A stretch of 64,000 nt of DNA from Vibrio sp. NTOU-M3. Lineage in GTDB: Bacteria > Pseudomonadota > Gammaproteobacteria > Enterobacterales > Vibrionaceae. The first letter of the stretch is position 1. Each line of letters starts with the position of its first letter. Of the stretch, positions 31,215 through 40,343 are shown in pieces. Where the stretch lies: assembly GCF_040869035.1 (NCBI RefSeq), contig NZ_CP162101.1:186001-250000 (forward strand). Direction: 5' to 3'. The translations under genes and the position numbers were made by a program. Below the pieces are notes generated by a model. The model had not been told where the DNA came from. It was given only the letters and a program-made list of their open reading frames with translations, and did no database searches.

Positions 31215-31784
31215 CTACACCTCATAGTTGGACTTTATCCCAATATCAAAATGCAATGGCATGCGCCACTTAGCAAAAGAAAGGTAGCCCATAACAAGTG
31301 AAGAAAAAGCAAGTGCAGCGGATGCGATCATCGGTTGTTCAAACCATATCGCAAACGCAGAAATGGCGAGTAAGACAGGAACCGCCTTTAGGCCAAACAC
31401 CTTAAAGCAGAACGATTCTTTTAAAGCGATACCGGAAAAAGTGATAAAAATAAACCCGAGAGACATGCCCGTGCGAACCTGTTCTGGGTCGCTGATCATC
31501 AAGGCTAACCCAACCCAAGCTGACCAACTGATAGCCGCTCGTACATGTTTGCTGTAAACATGAATATTCGCCGCACACAGTGCCGCAGAAACCGCAATCA
31601 TTAACAACACTGGATCAGTGAAGCCAATCAGCCCCTCAACCTTGCCAGACAAAGCCCCTGCAAGCAGCAATATCGATAAAGAAAACAAGCTAATACCAGT
31701 GCGATAAAGACAAACACTGAGTTTATCAAGACCATCCAATGTTTCTTTGTATTCTGGGTTCGCCATAATGTGCTCTAATAACAT
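31215..31784 (-). CDS. DUF2301-like integral membrane protein
   Basis: 189 residues (183 from ATG 31766) with about six hydrophobic segments starting near residue 30; the start DKLSVCLYRTGISLFSLSI and the later KESFCFKVFGLKAVP resemble DUF2301 membrane proteins, a family without known function. The call rests on memory of the family pattern. It converges on liuE and lies downstream of the phospholipase-like gene on the same strand, 47 bases after that gene's start side, so the two are independent genes. Confidence 0.6.
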   Translation of the reverse strand: MLLEHIMANPEYKETLDGLDKLSVCLYRTGISLFSLSILLLAGALSGKVEGLIGFTDPVLLMIAVSAALCAANIHVYSKHVRAAISWSAWVGLALMISDPEQVRTGMSLGFIFITFSGIALKESFCFKVFGLKAVPVLLAISAFAIWFEQPMIASAALAFSSLVMGYLSFAKWRMPLHFDIGIKSNYEV

Positions 31785-31831
31785 CCACCTAAGTGCACAA
31801 TAGTATCAAAGTAATCGCTCAGCTTGCGACT

Positions 31832-32689
31832 CTAGTTAGTTAAAGAATTACTGTACATCAGTAATTTCAGTGACCCCATAACAGCTTGTTTATATCTTTC
31901 ATTGTAGAAGTGATCGAAGTCCGTTTGTGTCCCATTACAAATAGGGTGATTTGTATTACCGAAACCCTCATTGCCACATTTACCATAGCTTGAGAAACCT
32001 TGTTTTACATCACCTTTATAATGTGGATATACCATCCAATAATCTCGCCAAGACAACGACTCATTAATATCACTGTCGATGGCTGCTAATGTGTTTTGAG
32101 CCGTTTGCTCAAGGATTTCAACAGGCGTTTGAATGTGTTGAAGCAACGCCGAACATTCAGATTCAGAAATCGTCAGCACTACGGCATCTTTTGGAGAATA
32201 ACCATCAAAGGCATCTTTTTGCGTAGACAGATGGTAGATAGGTGCGACATGAGCAGGGACCGCCATATCTTGGATCAAATGCATTAAGTGGCCAATGAGT
32301 TCCAGCGATTGGTGACTAGCCGTTTCTTTTTGCTCAAGTAACTTATTAGCTTGTTTAACAAAATAGGGATGTAACGAGCGATTCATGCCGATTAAATTAG
32401 GTAAAATTGAGCCGGGCTGCATTTTTTCATAATCAAAGCGTGCATCGTAAAAGTGCCAGTTCCACAGTCGGGAGAAGGTAATGTTGTCCAAGTCTTTATT
32501 CGCCTCGGCAGTATAGTTGGCCTCTTCATCACCAAATTCAGTCTTCAATTTATCTGGCATCAATTGCTGGCAGGTTTGGTATAACTTAAACGCATCGAGA
32601 GACGGTTGTTTATGCTTTTCCGCATCATATGCCATGGAGGGTAAAGGAAGAAACAATACGGGTAGAAGGTAGCGGCACAATGATCTCAT
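31832..32689 (-). CDS. Secreted phospholipase C / P1-nuclease-like zinc protein
   Basis: 285 residues with a signal peptide (to about residue 20, PSMAYDAEKH). Mainly helical, with a metal-site-like stretch G-H134-LM-H137-LIQ-D141-MAVPA-H147 that parallels the H-x3-D-x5-H signature of zinc-dependent phospholipase C and S1/P1 nucleases. An early WNWHFYDARF and an exposed His at residue 26 fit the fold, which uses several His/Asp and a Trp for three zincs. Cysteines at the C-terminal end (GKCGNEG, PICNGT) may form a disulfide. Exact substrate unknown; possibly a phospholipase, nuclease or a catalytically altered relative. Confidence 0.6.
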   Translation of the reverse strand: MRSLCRYLLPVLFLPLPSMAYDAEKHKQPSLDAFKLYQTCQQLMPDKLKTEFGDEEANYTAEANKDLDNITFSRLWNWHFYDARFDYEKMQPGSILPNLIGMNRSLHPYFVKQANKLLEQKETASHQSLELIGHLMHLIQDMAVPAHVAPIYHLSTQKDAFDGYSPKDAVVLTISESECSALLQHIQTPVEILEQTAQNTLAAIDSDINESLSWRDYWMVYPHYKGDVKQGFSSYGKCGNEGFGNTNHPICNGTQTDFDHFYNERYKQAVMGSLKLLMYSNSLTN

Positions 32690-32835
32690 TTGTTCTCCTT
32701 AGAATGTGTTGCTGTAAACCTAGAGTCAGCATCACCATTCATTAACAAAACCGATAACTCAACAAACTTTTATAAAGTCTTAAAATCCTTCATCAAAATC
32801 CATCTAGCCGCCTTCATATGGAAGTAACATCACAC

Positions 32836-32870
32836 AATGTAAAAGCCCCTTCATGTGGAGAAGGGGCTTT
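32836..32870 (-). terminator. Intrinsic terminator of the acetyltransferase gene
   Basis: Read leftward, GAAAGCCCCTTC pairs with GAAGGGGCTTT (perfect 11-bp stem AAAGCCCCTTC, seven-base loop) and is followed by TTTTACATT. It lies 32 bases after the GNAT stop. Confidence 0.85.
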
Positions 32871-32901
32871 CAATAAAATCCGTTAACGTTGAATGTTAGT
32901 G

Positions 32902-33348
32902 CTATAAATCAATATATAAGCGAAGCATGTCTTTGTGCTGAATGCCCTGCTCCATAATGGGTTCAGGATAATGATCCAGAAAATAGTCTTTCACCACTTT
33001 ATCAACTCGAAACCCAACGCGTTGATAATAGGTGAGTTGATAGCCAAAGCTACCAGTGCCCAGCTCGACACGTCTCACCTTCTCTTCTGCTAATGTCGCT
33101 AAAGCAAACTTTAAAAGTTCTGAGCCAATACCCTGCCCTTGGAACGCTGGCAATACCGCCATATTTAGCACTTCAGCACTGTACTCATCAATCTGTTTGA
33201 CGACACAAGCACCAATGATCAGGTCGCAATCTTTTGCCACATAGCATGTCGATTCCAAAGGATAGGAGTCTATACTAGCTTGGCTTGGGTCCGCTTCTAG
33301 TAAAAGTGACGTAGGTATTTTGTCTATCGTAGTTCTTATATATTCCAT
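32902..33348 (-). CDS. GNAT-family N-acetyltransferase
   Basis: 148 residues with the acetyl-CoA pyrophosphate-binding motif LPAFQGQGIGSELLKFA near residues 68-84 and a C-terminal YYQRVGFRV typical of GNAT motif B. Substrate cannot be inferred from the sequence or its neighbours. Single gene with its own terminator. Confidence 0.85.
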   Translation of the reverse strand: MEYIRTTIDKIPTSLLLEADPSQASIDSYPLESTCYVAKDCDLIIGACVVKQIDEYSAEVLNMAVLPAFQGQGIGSELLKFALATLAEEKVRRVELGTGSFGYQLTYYQRVGFRVDKVVKDYFLDHYPEPIMEQGIQHKDMLRLYIDL

Positions 33349-33945
33349 AGATGACTCGCATTCTTTTATTTCAACACGTTATTAATCAAGATTAGCACAT
33401 CCTAAATAACAGTTTTCTTCTACAAGGCTAGCCAGATTCGCAAGAAGTCTTTTCGTCCTTGTTTGTGGCAGGTTTTCTTTAGGAAGCAATCAAAGAGTAT
33501 ATTTGAGAATAGATTTCGTCATATAATTACAGCTTACTTGCACTTTGCTTTGATGCTTAGAAAAAGCAACTGACGGTTCATCACAGAACTTTAATAAGAT
33601 CATGTCCTGTATTCTTAAATAGTGTGATGGGCCTAAGATTTTTATTAATTAATTGCTCAGTAAGTACACAACCATACATTTATAATTACCTATCTTTTTA
33701 TTTTTGTTGATTTATTGTTAATTTTATTTCCTAGATGTTAACCACACCCCTTCCAAATCGCCGCTAAAATCACACCACACTCAAAATTTAACAATATTGC
33801 AACATAAAAACATCTGTCGATTAACCTTAATGTGCTTAGATCACAATGAGACATCAAGTACTCAAACTCTTATTGAAAGGCACCTTAAGATCGTTTCATC
33901 GATTCACCCTACCCCCTACCCATAACAATTAAAGGATTGATGAAG
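33349..33945. other. Intergenic region upstream of the sugar ABC operon
   Basis: About 590 bases, AT-rich in its second half, with no credible gene on either strand. It must contain promoters for the leftward acetyltransferase and the rightward ABC operon. A near-CRP sequence at 33831-33845 (TGTGC-TTAGA-TCACA) has a spacer one base too short to be counted. The ribosome-binding site AAAGGA at 33931-33936 serves the first transporter gene. Confidence 0.5.
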
Positions 33946-34920
33946 ATGAAGAAGGTCTTATTGAACGTGGCAGCTTTAACGCTCGCCCTTGCTGCTACAG
34001 CTACTCAAGCGAAAGATTATGAAATCGTAAACGTGGTTAAAGTTTCGGGTATCCCTTGGTTTAACCAAATGAACAAAGGTATTGAGCAGGCGGCTTCAGA
34101 TCTAGGCGTTAACGCACGCCAACTGGGTCCATCAACTCCTGACCCAGCTCAACAAGTAAAAATTATTGAAGATTTAATCGCCAAAGGTGTGGACGCGATT
34201 ACCGTCGTTCCAAACGACGTGACGGTACTAGAGCCTGTGTTTAAAAAAGCCCGGGAGAAAGGGAGCATCGTGTTAACCCATGAGTCTCCGGATGGACATG
34301 GCGCAGATTGGGACATCGAAACGATCGATAACCAAGCGTACGCAAAAGCGACCATGGATGAGTTGGCAAAAAACATGGATAAAAAAGGTGGCTACGCCAT
34401 TTATGTCGGCTCATTAACTGTGCCACTACACAACAACTGGGCGAATCTTGCGATCGATTACCAAAAGAAAACCTACCCAGATATGTATGAAGTAACCACC
34501 CGTATGCCAGTTGCAGAAAGTATCGATCAATCTTATGCCGCAACCAATGATCTGATGAAAGCACACCCAGATATGACTGGTATCATCTCTTACGGTTCAC
34601 TCGGTGGGATTGGTGCTGGTGAAGCCCTTAAGAAGAAACGTGCTAAAGACAAGATCAGCGTGGTTGGCATTATGATGCCAAGCCAAGCCGCACCTTACTT
34701 AGCGCGTGGCGAAATCGATAAAGGCTTCCTATGGAACCCTGCGGATGCGGGCTATGCCTTAGTGGCTGTCGCTAAGCAAATGCTTGAAGGTAAAGAAGTT
34801 TCTCAAGGTGTAACCGTTCAAGGCCTTGGCGATGCAGAAATCGATACACAAAACCGTGTAATTAAGTTCAACAAAATCCTAGAAGTCGACAAAACCAACG
34901 CTCGTCAACTAGGTTTCTAA
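33946..34920 (+). CDS. Periplasmic sugar-binding protein, LsrB/RhaS class
   Basis: About 324 residues with a clear signal peptide (ALTLALAATATQA-KDYE). Type I periplasmic binding fold: GIPWFNQMNKGIEQAA, QVKIIEDLIAKGVDAITVVPND, then SYGSLGGIGAGEALKK. It belongs with the substrate-binding proteins of class-2 carbohydrate importers often labelled autoinducer-2 binders. By rough alignment the LsrB ligand pair Asp-Gln is not kept (SLTVPLHNNW here), so AI-2 is doubtful and a free sugar or polyol likelier. ATG 33946 is nine bases from AAAGGA; ATG 33940 and a TTG at 33937 are too close. First gene of a five-gene operon. Confidence 0.85.
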   Translation: MKKVLLNVAALTLALAATATQAKDYEIVNVVKVSGIPWFNQMNKGIEQAASDLGVNARQLGPSTPDPAQQVKIIEDLIAKGVDAITVVPNDVTVLEPVFKKAREKGSIVLTHESPDGHGADWDIETIDNQAYAKATMDELAKNMDKKGGYAIYVGSLTVPLHNNWANLAIDYQKKTYPDMYEVTTRMPVAESIDQSYAATNDLMKAHPDMTGIISYGSLGGIGAGEALKKKRAKDKISVVGIMMPSQAAPYLARGEIDKGFLWNPADAGYALVAVAKQMLEGKEVSQGVTVQGLGDAEIDTQNRVIKFNKILEVDKTNARQLGF

Positions 34921-34943
34921 GCACGGCACTTTCTGTCGTAAAT

Positions 34944-34962
34944 GGGCGGTGCAATGCCGCCC
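34944..34962 (+). promoter_or_regulatory. GC-rich hairpin between binding-protein and ATPase genes
   Basis: GGGCGG / CCGCCC stem with a seven-base loop, no T-run, in the 72-base gap after the binding-protein gene. Such intercistronic hairpins commonly protect the upstream mRNA so that the binding protein is made in excess over the membrane components; that role is inferred. Confidence 0.5.
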
Positions 34963-34992
34963 CTCATTCGTCCTCTCATTGTGGAAATGGTT

Positions 34993-36486
34993 ATGTCTGA
35001 TACTCCTTTTATTACCCTCAAACAGGTATCTAAACACTTTGGCTCGGTGAAGGCATTGGATGGAATAAACCTGACGTTCAATCAGGGTGAAGTGCACTGC
35101 TTAGCTGGCAAAAATGGGTGTGGAAAAAGCACGTTATTTAAAGTTATTTCCGGCGTTCACGCACCAGAAAAAGGAGCTGAAATCATACTGGGTGACAAAA
35201 GCTATTCTCGACTCTCCCCGCAGCAATCAATAGAACACGGCATTCAAGTTATCTATCAAGACTTGTCTCTGTTCCCGAATTTAACGGTCGCTGAAAACAT
35301 TGCCATTCAAGATCATGTTGAGTGGACCAAAGGATTCGTCCAGAAAAAGCGTATCCAAGACATTGCAATTCGAGCGATGGCAAAAGTAGGCGTCAAACTG
35401 CCGTTAGAAAAACGCATAGAACAGCTTTCGATTGCAGAATGCCAACTTGTTGCGATATGCAGGGCAATGGCATCAGACGCTAAACTGATGATCATGGACG
35501 AGCCGACGGCATCACTCACACGTACTGAAGTAAACCAGCTAATCGACGTTGTCGCCGATCTGAAATCCAAAGGGGTTACCGTTGTATTCGTGAGCCACAA
35601 ACTTGATGAAGTGATGGAAATTTCTGACCGAATCACCGTTATTCGCGATGGTCGCACCATTGGAACCTATCAAGCAGATGACGTCGACAGTGATGAGTTA
35701 GCGTTTCTAATGACCGGACAACGCTTCGAGTTCACTCCCCTCCCGAGTTATCATCAGCAAGGTGAAGTTAAACTGGACGTCGAGAATCTCTCTAAACACG
35801 GTCAGTTTAAAGATATTTCTTTTCAGGTTCGTGCAGGTGAAATTGTTTCTATTACTGGGTTACTTGGCGCGGGCCGCACCGAACTATGTATGGCGCTATT
35901 TGGCATAACGCAGCCAGACAGTGGTGTGATACGCATAAATGGTCAGCCCACGAAATTCAAATCCAATCGAGATGCAATTTCTCAAGGCATTGGTTACGTA
36001 TCTGAAGATCGAATGTCGACGGGACTAGTGATGGACCAAGCGATTCAAGACAATATCACAGCCTCAGTCATGCCACGCCTCAAGAAAGCATCTGGATTTC
36101 TTGATCACCTAAAAGCAAGCAAGCTGGTCGATAAACTGATTTCTTCGCTCTCAATCAAAGTGGCGGATCCAATGCTGCCCGTGACCAGTTTATCTGGAGG
36201 TAATGCTCAGCGTATCTCTATTGCAAAATGGATCGCCGCAGAGCCTGATGTCCTTATCCTCGACTCACCGACTGTTGGTGTCGATGTTGCCAATAAAGAA
36301 GCGATTTACACCATTGCAAAAGACCTTGCGGCAAAAGGAATGGCCATCCTTATGATTAGTGATGAAATCCCAGAAGTGTTTTATAACAGTCACCGCGTAA
36401 TTGTGATGAAAGAAGGACGTTTCACTCATGACTTCCAACCAACCCACTCTACTGAACAAGAAATCATGGAGGCTGTTAATGCTTAA
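34993..36486 (+). CDS. Sugar ABC transporter ATP-binding protein (tandem ATPase)
   Basis: 497-residue protein with two fused nucleotide-binding domains, as in RbsA, MglA and LsrA. First domain: Walker A AGKNGCGKSTLF, Walker B LMIMDEPTASL. Second domain: degenerate Walker A LLGAGRTELC, usual for this class, signature LSGGNAQRISIAKW and Walker B LILDSPTVGVDV, where the normal catalytic Glu is Ser. I start at ATG 34993 (MSDTPFITLKQVSKHF) with GGAAATGG upstream; an in-frame ATG at 34942 would run through the hairpin. Powers import through the two following permeases. Confidence 0.9.
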   Translation: MSDTPFITLKQVSKHFGSVKALDGINLTFNQGEVHCLAGKNGCGKSTLFKVISGVHAPEKGAEIILGDKSYSRLSPQQSIEHGIQVIYQDLSLFPNLTVAENIAIQDHVEWTKGFVQKKRIQDIAIRAMAKVGVKLPLEKRIEQLSIAECQLVAICRAMASDAKLMIMDEPTASLTRTEVNQLIDVVADLKSKGVTVVFVSHKLDEVMEISDRITVIRDGRTIGTYQADDVDSDELAFLMTGQRFEFTPLPSYHQQGEVKLDVENLSKHGQFKDISFQVRAGEIVSITGLLGAGRTELCMALFGITQPDSGVIRINGQPTKFKSNRDAISQGIGYVSEDRMSTGLVMDQAIQDNITASVMPRLKKASGFLDHLKASKLVDKLISSLSIKVADPMLPVTSLSGGNAQRISIAKWIAAEPDVLILDSPTVGVDVANKEAIYTIAKDLAAKGMAILMISDEIPEVFYNSHRVIVMKEGRFTHDFQPTHSTEQEIMEAVNA

Positions 36487-37477
36487 CCAATTTCGTTGTT
36501 CTTTATCTTCATTCACCAAGCGTCATGAGTTCTACTTATCTTTAATGATTGTGTTGATCGTTAGCGTGCTGACCTTCATCTCAGATGACTTCCTGACTCT
36601 GGGCAATATTTTCGATATGTCAGTCAGTTCAGCATTACTTGGCATCATGGCTTGTGGTTTGTTTGTTGTGCTCATCGCAGGCGGCATTGATATCTCCTTT
36701 CCCGCGACCGCCGCGATCGCTCAATACATCACTGCAACGTACATTTTGACGCTTGGCGGTAATTTTATGATTGCGTTTGCGATTGCAACACTTGTCGGGG
36801 TTTTACTGGGCATGATCAATGCCACGCTGGTATACAAACTCCAAGTACCAGCGATCATCATTACTATTTCAACACTTAACGTTTTCTTTGGCTTACTGAT
36901 TTACTTTAGCAACGGCGAATGGTTATACGGTTTTCCTGACTGGTTTATGGATGGTATTGAGCTATTCACATTTACAGGCAGCGATGGATATGATTATGGT
37001 CTATCACTTCCCATCATGACCGTAGTTGCCATGATTGCCCTTACTTCATTTTTGATGTCTAAAACACGCTTAGGTCGTCAGATCTATGCCGTAGGAGGGA
37101 ATGCAGACGCTGCGAGTCGTATTGGTATCAACCTCTTCGGTATTAACCTCTTTGTTTACGGCTATATGGGGGCGCTTGCTGGTATTGCCTCTGTTGTCCA
37201 AACCCAAATCACCCAGTCCGTAGCTCCAAATTCTCTTATGGGATTTGAGCTCACGGTATTGGCTGCCGTTGTGTTAGGAGGAACCAGCATGACAGGTGGT
37301 AAAGGCACGCTATTTGGTGTGGTTCTTGGCGTTATTTTGCTCGCCGTTGTGAAAAACGGCCTAACGTTACTCAGTGTGCCTTCTTACTGGCATACGGTCG
37401 TAACTGGCTTAATCATTGTTTGCAGCATCAGCATGACCGCAATCAATGAGAAAAAACAGACGCTTAAAGGAATATAA
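36479..37477 (+). CDS. Sugar ABC transporter permease 1 (LsrC/RbsC-like)
   Basis: 332 residues and about nine to ten membrane segments; family landmarks GGIDISFPATAAIAQY (the GGIDLS motif), GGNADAASRIGINLFGIN and AVVLGGTSMTGGKGTLFG. GGAGG at 36468-36472 places the start at ATG 36479, overlapping the ATPase stop by eight bases; an in-frame ATG at 36428 is rejected. Forms the transmembrane channel with the next gene product. Confidence 0.9.
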   Translation: MLNQFRCSLSSFTKRHEFYLSLMIVLIVSVLTFISDDFLTLGNIFDMSVSSALLGIMACGLFVVLIAGGIDISFPATAAIAQYITATYILTLGGNFMIAFAIATLVGVLLGMINATLVYKLQVPAIIITISTLNVFFGLLIYFSNGEWLYGFPDWFMDGIELFTFTGSDGYDYGLSLPIMTVVAMIALTSFLMSKTRLGRQIYAVGGNADAASRIGINLFGINLFVYGYMGALAGIASVVQTQITQSVAPNSLMGFELTVLAAVVLGGTSMTGGKGTLFGVVLGVILLAVVKNGLTLLSVPSYWHTVVTGLIIVCSISMTAINEKKQTLKGI

Positions 37478-37480
37478 ACT

Positions 37481-38440
37481 ATGGAACACATGCTAAATAG
37501 TTTAAAACTGCCAACCGACAAGAACATTCGCTACCTATTGGTTATTTTGGTCGGCATCCTCGTGGTTATGGCGTTTTCAAGCGGACAGGCCTTTTTCTCG
37601 ATTGATAACTTACAGTCAATGTCGTCACAGATGCCATTACTCGGCCTACTCGCACTTGCCATGGCGGTTTGTATGCTCACTGGTGGGATCAACCTGTCGA
37701 TCATTGCAACGACGAATGCGTGTGGTTTGGTCATGGCAAGCATCATTACGCAGGCTCCGGATAGCTCAGCCGTACTCATCCTCGCGCTGATTGGAGGACT
37801 TATTACGGCTATTGTTGTCGGTTTGCTCAATGGTACATTGATTGCCTACATAGGTGTTTCTCCTATCCTCGCAACGCTGGGGACCATGACACTCATCAAT
37901 GGTCTTAACGTTTTGATCTCCGGGGGTAGCGTCATCTCAGGTTTTCCTGAAGCGTTGCTAGTTCTGGGGAATGGCACCGTATTGGGCGTACCAATGCCAC
38001 TGATTTTATTTATTGGCTTTGCCATCGGCTTATGGGCACTACTTGAACACACCAGTTTAGGCAAAACGATCTACCTCATGGGCTCTAATGAAAAAGCGAC
38101 CCGCTTTTCTGGTATCAACACACACAAAGCCATTTTATATGTTTACGTTATCTCCTCGGTGCTCTGTTGGGTTGCTGCTATTGTAATGATGGCTAAGTTC
38201 AACTCAGCCAAAGCAGGTTATGGAGAGTCTTACTTACTGATCGCGATTCTTGCGTCAGTGCTTGGGGGGATCAACCCTGATGGTGGCTTTGGACGCATTG
38301 TTGGCATTGGCCTTGCGCTTATCGTATTACAGACACTAGAAAGTGGCCTTAACTTATTGGGGGTGAGCAGTTACCTCACGATGGCACTGTGGGGCGGTAT
38401 CTTGATCTTATTCATCTTCTTACAAAAAAATAAAACTTAA
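37481..38440 (+). CDS. Sugar ABC transporter permease 2 (LsrD/RbsC-like)
   Basis: 319-residue homologue of permease 1 with the same landmarks ([49 protein letters not shown]) and about nine membrane helices. It starts three bases after permease 1 with AAAGGA upstream. Two distinct permeases plus a tandem ATPase match the Lsr/Rha/Xlt layout, which uses a heterodimeric channel. Confidence 0.9.
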   Translation: MEHMLNSLKLPTDKNIRYLLVILVGILVVMAFSSGQAFFSIDNLQSMSSQMPLLGLLALAMAVCMLTGGINLSIIATTNACGLVMASIITQAPDSSAVLILALIGGLITAIVVGLLNGTLIAYIGVSPILATLGTMTLINGLNVLISGGSVISGFPEALLVLGNGTVLGVPMPLILFIGFAIGLWALLEHTSLGKTIYLMGSNEKATRFSGINTHKAILYVYVISSVLCWVAAIVMMAKFNSAKAGYGESYLLIAILASVLGGINPDGGFGRIVGIGLALIVLQTLESGLNLLGVSSYLTMALWGGILILFIFLQKNKT

Positions 38441-38451
38441 CGGAGCGGTAT

Positions 38452-40086
38452 ATGAGTATTTATTTTATCGGCGTTGACGTAGGCAGCGGCAGTGCTCGAG
38501 CGGGCGTATTTAACGCCGAAGGTCGCAAAGTGGGAGAAGCTAAACGCGATACCTTAATGTTCACACCTCAAGCGAACTTCGTTGAACAATCATCCGATAA
38601 CATCTGGCAATGTGTGTGCCTTGCGGTAAAAGACGCCGTATCACAAGCCAATATTGACCCTATCCAAGTCAAAGGGATTGGTTTTGATGCGACCTGTTCA
38701 TTGGTTGTATTAGATAAAAGTGGTCAGCCGCTAACCGTCAGCCCTACTGGACGGAGTGAACAAAACGTTGTGATGTGGATGGATCACCGCGCAATTACCC
38801 AAGCAGATCGAATCAACAAAACTCAGCACCCTGTTTTAGCTTACGTGGGTAATCGTATCTCCCCCGAAATGCAAACACCTAAACTGCTGTGGTTAAAGCA
38901 AAACATGCCAAACACATGGGCGAAATCTGGCTACTTCTTTGACTTACCAGACTTCCTTACGTGGAAAGCGACATTTGATGCGAGTCGTTCACTCTGCTCA
39001 ACAGTATGTAAGTGGACATACCTAGGTCATGAAAATAAATGGGATAAGGACTTCTTTGAGCTGATTGGTCTAGAAGAATTACTAGAAAACGACGCTAAGG
39101 CCATCGGCGATAGAATTTTGCCAATGGGCCAACCTGTAGGTAATGGCCTCACCGCTCATGCAGCAGATGACTTAGGTTTAATAACCGGTACGGCTGTGGG
39201 CACTTCTATTATCGATGCTCATGCTGGCGGTATAGGAGTGCTAGGAGCACCTGGCATGACCGGAGAAAAAGTAGATTTCAATAAACGGTTAGCGCTGATT
39301 GGTGGTACTTCCTCCTGCCATATGGCCGCGTCCAAAACAGCAAGGTTTATTGATGGCATTTGGGGAGCTTATTACAGCGCTATGATTCCGGGATATTGGC
39401 TCAATGAAGGTGGACAATCGGCCACAGGCGCACTCATCGACCATATCATTACGTCGCATCCACTTTATGAAAGCACGAAAGAATTAGCGAACAAGCAAGG
39501 TAAAACGGTTTATGAATACTTAAATGACCACCTGTTAAAGCTTGCTGGAAATAAAGAAGACATCGCTTTTCTAACCAAAGATATTCATGTACTGCCTTAC
39601 TTCCATGGCAATCGCTCTCCACGAGCAAATGCACATTTAACCGGTTCCATCACAGGGTTAAGGATGTCCAAAGTACTGGATGATATGGCACTTCAATATT
39701 TGGCTACCATTCAAGGGATTGCACTTGGTACTCGCCATATTATCGAAGTAATGAACGAAAGCGGTTATGACATCGACACCATTATGGCATGTGGCGGAGG
39801 AACCAAAAACAGCATCTTCCTGCAAGAACATGCCAATGCGACGGGATGTATCATCCTTCTTCCTGAAGAGAGCGAGGCCGTCATACTAGGTTCGGCAATG
39901 TTAGGCTCGGTAGCCGCCGGTTTTTACAGTGATATCCCTGATGCAATGAATGCTATGAGCCGAATTAGCAAGAGCGTGATGCCACAGACCGAAAAGATAA
40001 AACGCTTCTACGACGCCAAATATCAAGTCTTTCACAAAATGTATGAAGATGACATGCGCTATAAACGGCTAATGGCAGATTTTTAA
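38452..40086 (+). CDS. FGGY-family carbohydrate kinase (ribulokinase-like)
   Basis: 544-residue kinase with the N-terminal [15 protein letters not shown] phosphate-binding motif, [20 protein letters not shown], and the C-terminal [21 protein letters not shown]. These fit the D-ribulokinase/pentulose branch of FGGY kinases (AraB and YDR109C-like) better than LsrK, xylulokinase or glycerol kinase. Last gene of the ABC operon, 11 bases after the permease with GGAGCGG upstream, so it most likely phosphorylates the imported sugar or its ketose derivative. No isomerase, aldolase or regulator is adjacent. Confidence 0.85.
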   Translation: MSIYFIGVDVGSGSARAGVFNAEGRKVGEAKRDTLMFTPQANFVEQSSDNIWQCVCLAVKDAVSQANIDPIQVKGIGFDATCSLVVLDKSGQPLTVSPTGRSEQNVVMWMDHRAITQADRINKTQHPVLAYVGNRISPEMQTPKLLWLKQNMPNTWAKSGYFFDLPDFLTWKATFDASRSLCSTVCKWTYLGHENKWDKDFFELIGLEELLENDAKAIGDRILPMGQPVGNGLTAHAADDLGLITGTAVGTSIIDAHAGGIGVLGAPGMTGEKVDFNKRLALIGGTSSCHMAASKTARFIDGIWGAYYSAMIPGYWLNEGGQSATGALIDHIITSHPLYESTKELANKQGKTVYEYLNDHLLKLAGNKEDIAFLTKDIHVLPYFHGNRSPRANAHLTGSITGLRMSKVLDDMALQYLATIQGIALGTRHIIEVMNESGYDIDTIMACGGGTKNSIFLQEHANATGCIILLPEESEAVILGSAMLGSVAAGFYSDIPDAMNAMSRISKSVMPQTEKIKRFYDAKYQVFHKMYEDDMRYKRLMADF

Positions 40087-40108
40087 AAACACCGAAAACA
40101 GAACCAAC

Positions 40109-40135
40109 AAGCGAGCCATATAGGCTCGCTTTTAA
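40109..40135 (+). terminator. Intrinsic terminator of the sugar ABC-kinase operon
   Basis: Perfect 9-bp stem AAGCGAGCC / GGCTCGCTT with loop ATATA and a TTTTAAT tail, 23 bases after the kinase stop. The same arms recur at 41768. Confidence 0.85.
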
Positions 40136-40343
40136 TATTCAATTTGACCTAGAGTTACAGTCACTCAACCGACCGTCACGCGATGATTCTGTATATTACT
40201 TAATGATATTTTTACAGATTCTCTTCTTGTTCACGTAATTGGGCACGCTATAAATGAGATATAAACATCATTTTAAATACCGCCTACATGTAGATGGGAT
40301 ATCTCATAACACCTCATTGACCATCGAAAGTGAAGCAATATCG

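Noticed and set aside
33831..33845. CRP-like TGTGC-TTAGA-TCACA upstream of the sugar ABC operon
   Set aside because: The spacer is five bases instead of six, so it does not fit the CRP site geometry.
33946..34920. Naming the binding protein LsrB (AI-2 receptor)
   Set aside because: Key ligand residues appear not to be conserved and the kinase is ribulokinase-like.
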